Source: Gemmata massiliana
Lineage (GTDB): Bacteria > Planctomycetota > Planctomycetia > Gemmatales > Gemmataceae
Direction of reading: 5' to 3'
Length of the DNA stretch: 64,000 nt
Assembly (NCBI RefSeq): GCF_901538265.1
Contig: NZ_LR593886.1
Coordinates: forward strand, 5,291,738-5,355,737
The translations under genes and the position numbers were made by a program. Position 1 is the first letter of the stretch. The number at the start of each line of letters is the position of its first letter. The notes under the pieces were generated by a model. It saw only the letters and a list, made by a program, of their open reading frames with translations, did not search any database and had not been told where the DNA came from. Below, one piece after another: positions 27,388-36,582 of the stretch.

Positions 27388-28605
27388 TTAGTGCCCGGCC
27401 CACTCGATAGTCTTCAGGTCAATACCCGCTTGCACCATCTCGTACAGCGGGGACATCGTGCGGAGGCGGTTCACCTCGCGGACGACCAGATCGACGACAA
27501 AGTCCACTTCCGCCTCGGTGTTGAAGCGGCCCAGCCCGAAGCGGATGCTGGAGTGCGCGAGTTCGTCGCCCACGCCCAGCGCCCGGAGCACGTAACTCGG
27601 TTCGAGGCTCGCGCTCGTGCAGGCGGACCCGCTCGACACTGCCACGTCCTTGATCCCCATCATCAACCCCTCGCCCTCGACGTAGGCGAAGCTGATGTTC
27701 GCGTTACCGGGGAGGCGCTCGGTGGGGTGCCCGTTCAGGTAGCTCTCGGGGAGCTTGTCCATGATGCCCGCGCGGAGCCGCTCGCGGAGGGCGAACGTCC
27801 GCTGCGTTTCTTCGGGCATCTCGGCTTTCGCAATCGCGCATGCGACACCGAGGCCGACGATCAGCGGAACCGGGAGCGTGCCGGAACGCATCCCGCGTTC
27901 GTGCCCGCCGCCGTCGATTTGCGGCTCCAGGCGCACCCGCGGGTCTTTCTTGCGAACGTACAAGGCGCCGATGCCCTTCGGTCCGTAAATCTTGTGAGCG
28001 GTCAGGCTCAACAGGTCGATGCCCATGTCTTCGACGTCGAGCGGGATCTTCCCGACCGCTTGCACCGCATCGGTGTGGAAGAGGACGCCCTTTTCTTTGC
28101 AGAGGCGACCGATGGCGCGGATCGGCTGGAGGCTGCCGATCTCGTTGTTCGCGGCCATGATCGACACGAGCACCGTTTTATCGGTGAGCACCTCGCGGAT
28201 CTGTTCGGCGTGGACCTGGCCGTACTTATCGACCGGCAGGTACGTGACCCGGAACCCGTCGCGTTCGAGACGCTTGCAGGTGTCGAGCGTCGCCTTGTGC
28301 TCGGTCGCCTGTGTGACGACGTGGTTACCCTTCTTCTTGTACATCGCGGCAACGCCCTTGATCGCAAGGTTGTTGCTCTCGGTCGCGCCGCTCGTGAAAA
28401 TCACTTCCTTCGCGCTCGCGCCGATGATGCTCGCGATCTGACCGCGTGCCGTTTCGACGGCTTCTTCGGCCTCCCAGCCGAACGGGTGGTTGCGGCTGGC
28501 CGCGTTCCCGTACTTCTCGGTGAAGTAGGGCAACATCGCTTCCACCACGCGCGGGTCCGTGCGGGTGGTCGCGTTGTTGTCCATGTAAACCGGCATCTTC
28601 GTCAT
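27388..28605 (-). CDS. iscS: Cysteine desulfurase IscS
   Basis: A 405-residue PLP enzyme that takes sulfur from cysteine for cluster assembly and tRNA thiolation. PLP contacts: H103 in ATEHKA and the lysine K205 in [12 protein letters not shown]. The catalytic cysteine is C329 in [17 protein letters not shown], on a long loop as in the group I (IscS/NifS) type; E. coli IscS has C328. Length and motif spacing match E. coli IscS closely. It follows iscR by 117 bases and is followed by the frameshifted coiled-coil gene and iscU. An alternative ATG lies three codons inside. Confidence 0.97.
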   Translation of the reverse strand: MTKMPVYMDNNATTRTDPRVVEAMLPYFTEKYGNAASRNHPFGWEAEEAVETARGQIASIIGASAKEVIFTSGATESNNLAIKGVAAMYKKKGNHVVTQATEHKATLDTCKRLERDGFRVTYLPVDKYGQVHAEQIREVLTDKTVLVSIMAANNEIGSLQPIRAIGRLCKEKGVLFHTDAVQAVGKIPLDVEDMGIDLLSLTAHKIYGPKGIGALYVRKKDPRVRLEPQIDGGGHERGMRSGTLPVPLIVGLGVACAIAKAEMPEETQRTFALRERLRAGIMDKLPESYLNGHPTERLPGNANISFAYVEGEGLMMGIKDVAVSSGSACTSASLEPSYVLRALGVGDELAHSSIRFGLGRFNTEAEVDFVVDLVVREVNRLRTMSPLYEMVQAGIDLKTIEWAGH

Positions 28606-28722
28606 TGTCGTGTCCGAGTTCCGAGTCCTGGTGCTCTTGAGCTACCGTACCGGCAGGTCGCGTGCCCTCCGGCGGTGGTGCGAACCAGGGGCCGCACCAC
28701 GAGAAAAAATCCCGAGCGGTCC

Positions 28723-29211
28723 TTACGCCGGGGACGGTTCGACCGCGCCGGCCGAACAGCACCCTGTTGTTGCCAAAAGGGGCAAAGAGTGGAGCGCAGA
28801 GGGCTTTGCTTTCGGGTCGAACAGCTCCGTGAGCATGACCCCGCGCAGCACGCCCATTAACCTTTGGTGAACTTCCGCCATCGGCCCTTTGACCGTGCAG
28901 GACGAAGCGTGTGAGCAGGCATCAGCGCCCGCGTCAGTGGTGTGGTTACATACCGTGAGTTGGAACCCATCTTCCACGGTTTCGAGCAGTTCTGCGAGGC
29001 TAGTAGTGGCGGCGTCGCGGGCGAGTGCGTACCCGCCCTTCACCCCGCGGTGGCTCGCGACGAACCCGTTCTGACACAGTTCCTTGAGGATGTTCGCGAC
29101 GAACGGGCGACTGAGGCCGAACTGCTCCGCGACAGCGCGGGCCGTGCCGCCCTCTTTCCGCTGGTACAGAAAGGACAATATCAGGAGGGCGTAATCGGCC
29201 TTGCGACTCAT
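28723..29211 (-). CDS. iscR: Rrf2-family regulator IscR
   Basis: A 162-residue Rrf2-type transcription factor. The start MSRKADYALLILSFL (ATG at 29211) is the usual one; an upstream ATG is longer. The winged-helix includes LSRPFVANILKELCQNGFV and HRGVKGGYALAR. Three cysteines follow the recognition region (C-NHTTDAGADA-C-SHASS-C), a plausible [2Fe-2S] ligand set, though the spacing differs from E. coli IscR (C-x5-C-x5-C). The C-terminus is extended and ends with CC. It heads the isc operon and probably senses cluster status. The 144-base gap to the divergent glycosyltransferase holds a weak TTGCCA box that could serve iscR. Confidence 0.9.
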   Translation of the reverse strand: MSRKADYALLILSFLYQRKEGGTARAVAEQFGLSRPFVANILKELCQNGFVASHRGVKGGYALARDAATTSLAELLETVEDGFQLTVCNHTTDAGADACSHASSCTVKGPMAEVHQRLMGVLRGVMLTELFDPKAKPSALHSLPLLATTGCCSAGAVEPSPA

Positions 29212-29355
29212 CAGTGTCACGGCTCGCCCTCGCTTCGCGGACAACCCAGTTTGGGAAACAGCACTCCCACTATTCCATTTCTATCCTCAGAACTGTATCT
29301 GGCAAGTGCTATTTCACCAGCGACCGCACTTTACGCACCTTCGCGGAGTTGCTAA

Positions 29356-30240
29356 ATGCCCGACAGCCAAGCCATTATGGGGAGCATCCGCATGGACGCG
29401 GCGAATCGCACAGGATTGAGTCTCGTGATCCCCGCCTTTAACGAGGCTGCCGTGATCGCCCGCGCCATCACCGAAGCGGAAACGGCGCTAGCCGCACACT
29501 TTGGGTCGTTTGAGGTGCTGATCGTCGATGACGGCAGTGCGGACACTACCGCAGCCGAGGTGAGCGCGGCCCTTCCCAGTGCCCCACACACGCGACTGCT
29601 GCGTCACGAGAGCAACCGCGGTTACGGAGCCGCGTTACGCACTGGCTTCGAGGCCGCGCGATTCGAGTTGGTCGCATTCACCGACGCGGACTGTCAGTTT
29701 GACCTCACCGAACTGGCGCAACTCGCGGATTTGGCGGCAAATACGCCGGTCGTGGTGGGGTATCGGGCGGACCGAAAAGACCCGTGGCGCCGGCAGTTCC
29801 TGTCGTGGGGGTACAACGTGATGGCCCGCGCCCTACTCGGCACGCGGGTTCGTGACGTGGACTGTGCCCTCAAGGTCTTTCATCGAGCCGCACTCGCGGA
29901 ACTGCTGCCCGAGTCGCGTGGGTTCTTCGTGAACACCGAAATGATGACCCGCGCCCGTCAACAGAACCTTCCGGTCACTGAAGTCCCAGTGACACACCGC
30001 CCGCGTGCTGGGGGCGAGAGCAAGGTGTCGCTGCGCGAAGTCCCGCGAACGGCCCGCAAGCTGTTCGCGTTCTGGTGGCAGGAAGTGATTCGCGGCGCAA
30101 CTCCGACCGTCACACCGGCGGTGTTCCAGACGAAGATGTCGGCTCCGCAAGTAATTGCTTCACAAGATCATGTGCCTGATCTTTTGTCGCCGCGCGCCCC
30201 TCAAGTTGCGCCTCCCGCACGGCATCGAGCAGCCGCTTGA
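29356..30240 (+). CDS. Family 2 glycosyltransferase (dolichol-P-mannose synthase-like)
   Basis: A 294-residue GT-A fold transferase. Motifs in order: LVIPAFNEAAVI, the nucleotide-binding VLIVDDGSADTT, NRGYGAALRTG, the DxD metal site FTDADCQ, and a C-terminal VDCALKVF and NTEMMTRA. There is no transmembrane extension, so it resembles soluble polyprenol-phosphate glycosyltransferases. ATG at 29356 follows a GGAG site. The last 43 residues (from about MSAPQV to the end) are low-complexity and lie antisense to the cca gene (131-base tail overlap), so the original stop was probably lost upstream. Donor and acceptor are unknown. Confidence 0.9.
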   Translation: MPDSQAIMGSIRMDAANRTGLSLVIPAFNEAAVIARAITEAETALAAHFGSFEVLIVDDGSADTTAAEVSAALPSAPHTRLLRHESNRGYGAALRTGFEAARFELVAFTDADCQFDLTELAQLADLAANTPVVVGYRADRKDPWRRQFLSWGYNVMARALLGTRVRDVDCALKVFHRAALAELLPESRGFFVNTEMMTRARQQNLPVTEVPVTHRPRAGGESKVSLREVPRTARKLFAFWWQEVIRGATPTVTPAVFQTKMSAPQVIASQDHVPDLLSPRAPQVAPPARHRAAA

Positions 30241-31519
30241 AGGCGGGACCGGGCTTCAGCCCCTTTGCGATGAGATCCTCGCCTGTCAGAACGGGGAGCG
30301 GGTTCAATTCTTCTGGGGGCGTCTCCCTCAACACGCGCTCACAGAACTCGACGTGTTCGAGACCGTTCCCGCGCGCCAGTGCAATCGCTCGGTGGAGCGT
30401 GAGCAGTTCATCAATGCCGGGGTGAACGAGGATCGTTTTCAGCTTACTCGCGCGCATCGTGGGCGCGTCGAGCAGATAATCCTGCTTCTCGACGAGCCAA
30501 CTGAGCCGCGCGGTTTCGATGTTCGACAGCTTCAGGCGCTCCGCGATGCGCTCCGCGGTCGCCTCGCCAACGGTGTGTAACACCGCCGCGAACACGAGCG
30601 GGAAGGAAGAACCTATCCCTACATCCCCCCTCCCTGAAGGGAAGGGAGAAGAAAGGCAACCTAACCCCCCAACCCCCTTCCCTAAGAAGGAAGGGGGAAC
30701 CGAATCACCAGCAGTTTTAAGCCCCTCTCCGCTTAGGGGAGGGGTTGGGGAGGGGTAGTTTTGATCTGCCCCCAATCCCTCCACCACCCGAACTGTGTCT
30801 GCCCATACGTTCGGCGCAGCGACTTCAGGCAGAATCGCGGCGGTCAGTCCCAGTTCGTAGAGCAAACCCAACCCGCGTGTGCGGTTCGGATGAACGAGCA
30901 GTTTCCGCAACTCTTCTGCAATGCGTTCCGCGGAAACGACCTGGATCTGTGCAGCCATCGCGCTGGCTGCGTCGTGCGTGGCAGGATCGACGGCGAGTGC
31001 AAAGCGGGTCGCCATGCGCACCGCTCGCAGGATGCGCAACTTGTCTTCGGTGAATCGCGCAACCGGATCGCCGATGGCACGCAGAATTTTCGCTTCGAGA
31101 TCCGCGCGTCCGCCGACGAAGTCGATGAGTTCTGCCTTCACTGGGTCGAAGAACATGCCGTTGATGGTGAAGTCGCGGCGCTGGGCGTCTTCTTCGGGCG
31201 ATGAAAACGTGACCGATTCGGGGCGCCGACCGTCGATGTAAACGCCGTCGGCGCGAAAGCTCGCGACTTCGATCGTGAGCCATTCGCCGTCGTCGCCCTT
31301 CGGTCCGATGACTTGCACGACACCAAAGTGGGCACCGATCTCGTTCCGCCGACGAAACAGCGGGCGCAACTGCTCCGGGCGCGCGGACGTAGCGACGTCG
31401 TAGTCGTCAGGGGTGAGGCCGAGCAGCTCGTCGCGCACGCACCCACCGGCCCAAAGTGCCGTGAAGCCAGCGCTCTGGAGTTTACGAACGACATCGAGTG
31501 CGAATTCGCGGTCCGTCAT
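30110..31519 (-). CDS. cca: CCA tRNA nucleotidyltransferase / poly(A) polymerase family
   Basis: A 469-residue enzyme that adds or repairs the CCA end of tRNA. Nucleotidyltransferase motifs: AGGCVRDELLG (residues 24-34), DDYDVAT with D39 and D41 as metal ligands, RRDFTINGMFFDP (115-126), and the RNA-binding region RILRAVRMATRFAL and RIAEELRKLLVHP. About 50 residues (254-305) in the C-terminal half are a foreign-looking insert with no match to the family; the DNA there is three back-to-back palindromes (see the repeat entry). The frame continues normally after it. The 3' end overlaps the 3' end of the convergent glycosyltransferase gene. Confidence 0.93.
   Translation of the reverse strand: MTDREFALDVVRKLQSAGFTALWAGGCVRDELLGLTPDDYDVATSARPEQLRPLFRRRNEIGAHFGVVQVIGPKGDDGEWLTIEVASFRADGVYIDGRRPESVTFSSPEEDAQRRDFTINGMFFDPVKAELIDFVGGRADLEAKILRAIGDPVARFTEDKLRILRAVRMATRFALAVDPATHDAASAMAAQIQVVSAERIAEELRKLLVHPNRTRGLGLLYELGLTAAILPEVAAPNVWADTVRVVEGLGADQNYPSPTPPLSGEGLKTAGDSVPPSFLGKGVGGLGCLSSPFPSGRGDVGIGSSFPLVFAAVLHTVGEATAERIAERLKLSNIETARLSWLVEKQDYLLDAPTMRASKLKTILVHPGIDELLTLHRAIALARGNGLEHVEFCERVLRETPPEELNPLPVLTGEDLIAKGLKPGPAFKRLLDAVREAQLEGRAATKDQAHDLVKQLLAEPTSSSGTPPV
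30605..30760. repeat. Palindromic repeat inserted in frame in cca
   Basis: A 156-base segment built of C-rich/G-rich inverted repeats, including CCCCCTTCC with GGAAGGGGG around CTAAGA, CCCCT with AGGGG, and a TCCCT/AGGGA unit. Such elements are usually intergenic. Here the length is a multiple of three and it contains no stop in the cca frame, so it is translated as PSPTPPLSGEGLKTAGD, PPSFLGKGVGGLG and similar glycine/serine/proline-rich peptide. It marks an insertion into a surface loop of the C-terminal domain. Confidence 0.8.
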
Positions 31520-31667
31520 ATCTAGCCAAACGAAGGAAGCGGTTCATGATTCGTTCTACGGGGTAAGCAGGGCCAACGCATTTAATTGGCATTGAATCGG
31601 GACGGCGGACATTCGCGTCACCGGGCCGTAGTCTGGCGAAGACACCACTACCGCGCAGGAGCTGCTG

Positions 31668-33422
31668 ATGTCGCGCTTGTTGTTCCCCGCCGCCGCCCTT
31701 TTGGGGATCGGAGTTATGCTTACGCCCCATGCCCCCGCGGCGCAACCGGCCGCGGAAGATACCCGCCTCAAGAACCTGTTCCAGAGCTACCTCGACGAGG
31801 AGTTCCAGAAGCACCCGCTGTTCGCAACTCAACAGGGCAACCACGACTTCGACGACCAGCTCGACGACCTCTCGCCCGAGGCCCGCGCCAAAGACGTGGC
31901 CCGCGCCAAGGCACTCGTCGCGGCGCTCGCGAAGGAAATCGACGTCAAGAAGCTCTCACAGGACGGGCGCATCGATTACGGCATCTGGGCACACACCCTC
32001 AACTACGCGCTCTGGTCCGCGGAAAACGATAACCGTTTCGAGTACGACCCGCGAACCTACGGCGAGTACATCTCGGACAGCGTGTTCCTCCTGCTCACGC
32101 AGTCGACGCTCCCGCGCGAGCGCATCGTCGAGAACGCGGCCAAGCGCATCAAGCACATTCCGAAGATCGTGGCGGCGGCCAAAGCCGGTCTGAAGAACCC
32201 GCCGGCCATTCTCACCGAGGTCGCGATCAAGCGGAACATCGGCGCGATCGCGTTCTACGAAAAGGACATTTACGAGTTCGCAAAGGAAACGCCCGGCTCC
32301 GAACCGCTCGCGACGCCGTGCAAGGCCGCGGTTGAGGCCCTCAAGGACTACCAAACGTGGCTCGAAAAGGAGTTGCTCCCGAAATCAAAGGGCGAGTGGC
32401 GCCTCGGTAAGGAGAAGTTCGCCAAGAAACTGGAACTCGAACTCGACGCCGGCCTCACCGCGGACGAGGTGGTGAAGATCGCGGAGGCGGAAGCGGACCG
32501 CGTCGAGCGCGAGATGTACTACGTCGCCAAGCAGCTCTGGAGCAAATTGTTCCCGGGCAAGGTGCTGCCGCCCGACGACGCGACCGGCCGCCACGCAACG
32601 ATCAAAGCCGTGCTCGACGAACTCGGCAAGGACCACGGCAAGCCCGAAACGATCGTGGACGATGCGAAGAAGACCGTGAGCAAGATCAAGGACTTCATCC
32701 GAGAGAGGAAGATCCTCACGCTCCCGGACCCGGACACGTGCCAGATCATCGCGATGCCCGAGTTCCAGCGCGGGTTCTCGGCCGCGTACCTGAATCCGGC
32801 CCCGCCGCTCGACCCGAAGGCCAATAGCCTCTACGCGGTCGCCCCACCGCCCAAGGACTGGCCCCCGGCGCGCCAGGCGACGTTCTTCCGCGAGTACAAC
32901 TCGGCGATGCTCCAGATCCTCACGATCCACGAAGCGTACCCGGGGCACTACGTCCAGCTCGCGTACTCGAACCGCAACCCGTCGCTCGTGCGCAAGGTGC
33001 TGTGGTCGGGGTCGTTCGCGGAGGGCTGGGCCGTGTACACCGAGCAAATGATGCTCGATCAAGGGTACGGTGACGGAGATTTGTCGCTGCGCCTGCACCA
33101 ACTGAAGTTCTACATTCGTGCGGTGTTGAACGCGATCCTGGACAACAAGATGCACTGCGCGAACCTGACCGACGACGACGCGATGAAGCTCCTGGTGGGC
33201 CGCGGGTTCCAGACCGAAGCGGAAGCAGTGGGCAAGGTCGCCCGTGCGAAGCAGAGCAGCACACAGCTCTCGACCTACTTCGTGGGCCGCACCGCATTCT
33301 ACCGGCTCCGCCAGGACGTGCAGCGCAAGCGCGGCGACACGTTCAACCTCGGCAAGTTCCACGAAGAGGTGCTCAGCCACGGCACGCTCCCGGTGAAGTA
33401 CCTGCCGGAACTGGTGAAGTGA
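31668..33422 (+). CDS. DUF885 family exported protein (putative metallopeptidase)
   Basis: A 584-residue protein with an N-terminal signal (MSRLLFPAAALLGIGVML, cleavage after PAAQ) and a strong AGGAG site. DUF885 proteins share a gluzincin-like fold. The zinc motif is visible as HEAYPGHY (H421, E422, H427), with a downstream glutamate in SFAEGWAVYTEQM (E452), all required for a metallopeptidase. Length is in the usual range. The protein should act outside the cytoplasm. No operon partner is visible: both neighbours point away, and a long hairpin follows the stop. Confidence 0.88.
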   Translation: MSRLLFPAAALLGIGVMLTPHAPAAQPAAEDTRLKNLFQSYLDEEFQKHPLFATQQGNHDFDDQLDDLSPEARAKDVARAKALVAALAKEIDVKKLSQDGRIDYGIWAHTLNYALWSAENDNRFEYDPRTYGEYISDSVFLLLTQSTLPRERIVENAAKRIKHIPKIVAAAKAGLKNPPAILTEVAIKRNIGAIAFYEKDIYEFAKETPGSEPLATPCKAAVEALKDYQTWLEKELLPKSKGEWRLGKEKFAKKLELELDAGLTADEVVKIAEAEADRVEREMYYVAKQLWSKLFPGKVLPPDDATGRHATIKAVLDELGKDHGKPETIVDDAKKTVSKIKDFIRERKILTLPDPDTCQIIAMPEFQRGFSAAYLNPAPPLDPKANSLYAVAPPPKDWPPARQATFFREYNSAMLQILTIHEAYPGHYVQLAYSNRNPSLVRKVLWSGSFAEGWAVYTEQMMLDQGYGDGDLSLRLHQLKFYIRAVLNAILDNKMHCANLTDDDAMKLLVGRGFQTEAEAVGKVARAKQSSTQLSTYFVGRTAFYRLRQDVQRKRGDTFNLGKFHEEVLSHGTLPVKYLPELVK

Positions 33423-33439
33423 TTGCAAACGTGACTTGG

Positions 33440-33532
33440 TTTGTAGCCCGTGAGGGGTGGAGCGTGTAATCGAGGGTGAAGCGTTGAGCGCCCTCCCTCT
33501 GATTACACGCTCCACCCCTCACGGGCTACAAA
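33440..33532. repeat. 93-base perfect inverted repeat
   Basis: Two arms of 32 bases (33440-33471 and 33501-33532) are exact reverse complements, starting TTTGTAGCCCGTGAGGGG and ending CCCCTCACGGGCTACAAA. The 29-base centre includes GAGGG and CCCTC, which extend pairing. It begins 18 bases after the stop of the DUF885 gene. It could act as a strong transcription terminator or RNA hairpin, or be a non-autonomous miniature element; no flanking target duplication is evident. Confidence 0.9.
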
Positions 33533-33656
33533 GGCAGTCTCTGACCTCTATCCCCTGCTCTTCTGATCTGCGTTTTCTGCGTTGATCCGCGGTTCTGCCT
33601 CCGCCCCTTCGCGAAATGAACGGCGCGGGGAACCCCGCCCCCGCACCGCAGTGAAC

Positions 33657-34970
33657 TCACAGCCCTTCGACCTCGAACCCCTTGCGGTATTCCTTCTTCA
33701 CGAAGGCGTTCGCCTTGTCGTTGTTCGTGAACTTCAGCGCCTTCGTGTCCCACTTCAGGTCGGTTTGGGGGAACCGGGTCGAGAGGCACCCCAGGAGCAC
33801 CATTTCCGTGAGCGGGCCGGAGTAGCTGAACGGGGCCGACGTCTTGTCGTTCCCGCGGACCGCTTCGACGAACTGGAGGTAGTGGTCGTCGCCCTTGATC
33901 TCGGGCATCTTGAAGTCCTTGTACCCGTCGGCCGGGAGCAGCACGGGCGCGGCGATGTACGGGGAGTACATCACGCCCTTCTCGCCGATGTAGATCGAGC
34001 CCTGGTCGTTCAACTTACGGCCCACTAACTTCTGCACATCGGCTGGCGGGAGTACCTTGCCGTTGTACCACGTCAGCGCGACGGTATCGGTCGTGAACTT
34101 CGTTCCGGGGAACACGTACTTCACCTGAACGTCGAGTGTCCAGTTGTAGTCGTTCGGGCCGGCCAACTCGGAGCGGACCGTGAGCGGATTCCCGACGCCG
34201 AGCGCGCCGAACACCGGGTCGAGGATGTGGCACCCCATGTCACCGAACGTGCCGGTGCCGAAATCGAGCCGCTTGCGCCAGTTTCCGGGATGGTAGTAGT
34301 CGCCGCCGATGAACGGGCGCTCGCTCGCGACCCCGAGCCACAAATCCCAGTCGAACCCCGCGGGTACCGGGTCTTTCTTGTCCGGCTTCGGGGCCGTATC
34401 GCCCCACGACTTACCGCTCCACGAGTGGACCTCTTTCACCTTCCCGATGGCCCCATCCTGCACCAGTTTAACGACCAGTTTGTGGACCGGGTGCGAGTGG
34501 ATCTGGATGCCCATCTGGGTGACGAGCTTCTTTTCCGCGGCCACCTCGGTGATCCGGCGCGCTTCGTGGATCGTTTGAGTCAGCGGCTTCTGCCCGTACA
34601 CGTGCAGCCCGCGGTTCATGGCGCGCATCGTGATCGGCGCGTGCATGTGGTCGGGCGTGGACACGTTCACCGAGTCGAGGCTCTTCTCTTTGTCGAGGAG
34701 CTGGCGGTAGTCCTTGTAGATGACGCACGAGGGGAACTTCTTCTTGATGTTCCCCACGCGGTTCTCGTCGACCTCCGCGACCGCGACGAGCTTCAGGTGC
34801 TTGCCCTTGGTGAGATCACTGATGTCGGCCGCGGCCATGCCGCTGGCGCCGAAGCTCGCGTGCAGAACGGTTTCGCTCGGCGCCGCGTGCGCGTGCAACC
34901 GCCACACGAACGGCGCGGCAATCGCGCCGGCACCAACTTTAAGGGCGCTTCGGCGGGTGATCTTCTTCAT
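33657..34970 (-). CDS. Gfo/Idh/MocA family oxidoreductase (Tat-exported)
   Basis: A 437-residue protein; the ATG at 34970 opens a twin-arginine signal (KKITRRSALKVGAGAIAAPF), so the upstream frame is not used. A Rossmann-fold N-domain follows (LKLVAVAEVDENRVG, SVNVSTPDHMHAPITMRAM, YGQKPLTQT with the EKP-like motif changed to QKP), then the C-terminal alpha/beta domain with FIGGDYYHPGNWRKRLDFGTG. This subfamily (ending in a predicted dehydrogenase fold) is abundant and exported in planctomycetes and may act on sugar derivatives; the substrate is not known. NAD(P) must be retained across the membrane, as in glucose-fructose oxidoreductase. It is not in an obvious operon. Confidence 0.9.
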   Translation of the reverse strand: MKKITRRSALKVGAGAIAAPFVWRLHAHAAPSETVLHASFGASGMAAADISDLTKGKHLKLVAVAEVDENRVGNIKKKFPSCVIYKDYRQLLDKEKSLDSVNVSTPDHMHAPITMRAMNRGLHVYGQKPLTQTIHEARRITEVAAEKKLVTQMGIQIHSHPVHKLVVKLVQDGAIGKVKEVHSWSGKSWGDTAPKPDKKDPVPAGFDWDLWLGVASERPFIGGDYYHPGNWRKRLDFGTGTFGDMGCHILDPVFGALGVGNPLTVRSELAGPNDYNWTLDVQVKYVFPGTKFTTDTVALTWYNGKVLPPADVQKLVGRKLNDQGSIYIGEKGVMYSPYIAAPVLLPADGYKDFKMPEIKGDDHYLQFVEAVRGNDKTSAPFSYSGPLTEMVLLGCLSTRFPQTDLKWDTKALKFTNNDKANAFVKKEYRKGFEVEGL

Positions 34971-35259
34971 GGGTGATGGGTTCCTACGGGGTGGGAGTAA
35001 ACGAGGCGAGAACCAGAGGGTACGGCAGAGCGCGACGGACCGCAACACCTTGCCCGGGGCGAGTTCCGTTTGCTGTGTTAAATTGGCGCGATGGGACCGT
35101 CGATCCTGTACCGGGTTCCCGTCTGCATGTTCAGGAAGAACTCTTCCACAGATCGGGTTGGCCCCGCGAGGCCGAGCCGAAGGGTTCCGCGCTTGACTGA
35201 TGTGCTACGAGGCGCTGAACAGATGCCAGCGCCTCGGGGTGATATCTTCGAGCCCGTGG

Positions 35260-36582
35260 CTACTTTGCGGCCAAATCCACACAAATGATTTCCTTATCAT
35301 TACGGACGAACATTTTCTTGTCGGCGAACGCGGGGGCGCACCACACGACCTTGCGCCCGAACGCGGCGCCGGTCTGCTCGATCACCTTCGCGCGGTCCAC
35401 CTCTTCGTACTCTTTCGGCGTGAGCTTACCGATCACCAGTTCGCCGCTCTCGTTGAAGAAGAAGAACCGGTCTCCGTTCTTCACGATGAAGGACGTGTCG
35501 GACCCCTTGGGGTCGCTGGCGAGCGGGCCGGGTGAGTCCCACAAGCGCTTCCCGCTGGGCACCTCGACGGCCCGGAGCGCGCCGCCCTCGTCGTGCCCGT
35601 AGACGACACCGTCCTGCACGAACGGCTGAACGTTCACGGGCGACAGCCCGGCGCCCTTCTTGTCCTTGAAAACCACTTCCACGCCCGGCTTGTCCGAGGT
35701 CAACTTGAGCATCAGGTTCTTGGTCTGGTACCCACCGACGAACACGTGCTCCCCGCTCCGCACGGGCGTCATGATGATGGACGTGCTGGTCGCGTTGTAC
35801 GGCGTGGTCCACAGTTGTTTGCCCGTCTCCGGATCGACCGCGTACACGGACTTCGGCGCCGCGACGATCATCTGCCGCACCCCAGCGGCTTCAGTGAACA
35901 GCGGCGGGGCATACCCGATCTCCTTATCGTCCCCGGCCTTCCACAGCTCCTTACCCGTGTCCTTATCGAACGCGACCACGTGAGCGCCCTCGCCGCCTAC
36001 TAGCGTGATGAGCTTCTTGCCGTCGAGGATCGGGTGCGCGGCGAAACCCCAGATCGCGGGCTTGGACTTGTACGCGGCCTTGAAGTCGCACTTCCACAGT
36101 TCCTTGCCGGAAACCGCATCGAGGCAGTAGAGGTCGCCCATCGCGCCGAGCGTGTAGACCTTACCGTCGCTCACGAGCGGCGTACACCGCGGGCCAGCGG
36201 GGTAACTGATCTGGTAGGCGCACGGGTACTCGTGCTTCCACAGTTCCTTGCCGGTCTTCTCGTCTAGGCACAGCACGCGCTCGGTGCTGTCGATCTTTTT
36301 CTTGGTGTCGAACGGGTCAGCGGGGTTTTCAGACCCCTTCGCGAGCACCCGATCGGTGACGTACACCTTTCCGCCCGCGACCGCCGGGCCGCTGTACCCG
36401 GCTGCGACGGGGGCGCGCCACACGACCTTCGGGCCGCCCGCCGGGAACTTCTCGATGATCCCGGTTTCGCGCCACACGTTGTCGCGTTTCGGTCCCATCC
36501 ACTGGGGCCAGTCGTCGCCGTTCGCAAGCGGAGCAAGGGCGAGTAGCGCCCCCGAAGCGAGGAGCAAATTTCGCGAGTTCAT
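35260..36582 (-). CDS. PQQ-type beta-propeller protein (BamB-like repeat)
   Basis: A 440-residue exported protein. ATG at 36582 has an AAGGAG site and opens a Sec signal (NLLLASGALLALAPLANG). The mature part starts DDWPQWMGPKRDNVW, the typical start of planctomycete PQQ-like propellers, and has repeated blades: CLDEKTGKELWKHEY, CLDAVSGKELWKCDF, AFDKDTGKELWKAG, AVDPETGKQLWTTP, each with the W-docking pattern. Seven or eight blades fit the length. No catalytic residues are apparent; family members include PQQ enzymes and scaffold proteins. The gene points toward the Gfo/Idh gene but a 290-base gap lies between. Confidence 0.88.
   Translation of the reverse strand: MNSRNLLLASGALLALAPLANGDDWPQWMGPKRDNVWRETGIIEKFPAGGPKVVWRAPVAAGYSGPAVAGGKVYVTDRVLAKGSENPADPFDTKKKIDSTERVLCLDEKTGKELWKHEYPCAYQISYPAGPRCTPLVSDGKVYTLGAMGDLYCLDAVSGKELWKCDFKAAYKSKPAIWGFAAHPILDGKKLITLVGGEGAHVVAFDKDTGKELWKAGDDKEIGYAPPLFTEAAGVRQMIVAAPKSVYAVDPETGKQLWTTPYNATSTSIIMTPVRSGEHVFVGGYQTKNLMLKLTSDKPGVEVVFKDKKGAGLSPVNVQPFVQDGVVYGHDEGGALRAVEVPSGKRLWDSPGPLASDPKGSDTSFIVKNGDRFFFFNESGELVIGKLTPKEYEEVDRAKVIEQTGAAFGRKVVWCAPAFADKKMFVRNDKEIICVDLAAK

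Noticed and set aside
27214-28860. A 548-codon plus-strand open frame
   Set aside because: Antisense to iscS across its whole length; composition is that of a reverse-frame shadow and no domain is seen.
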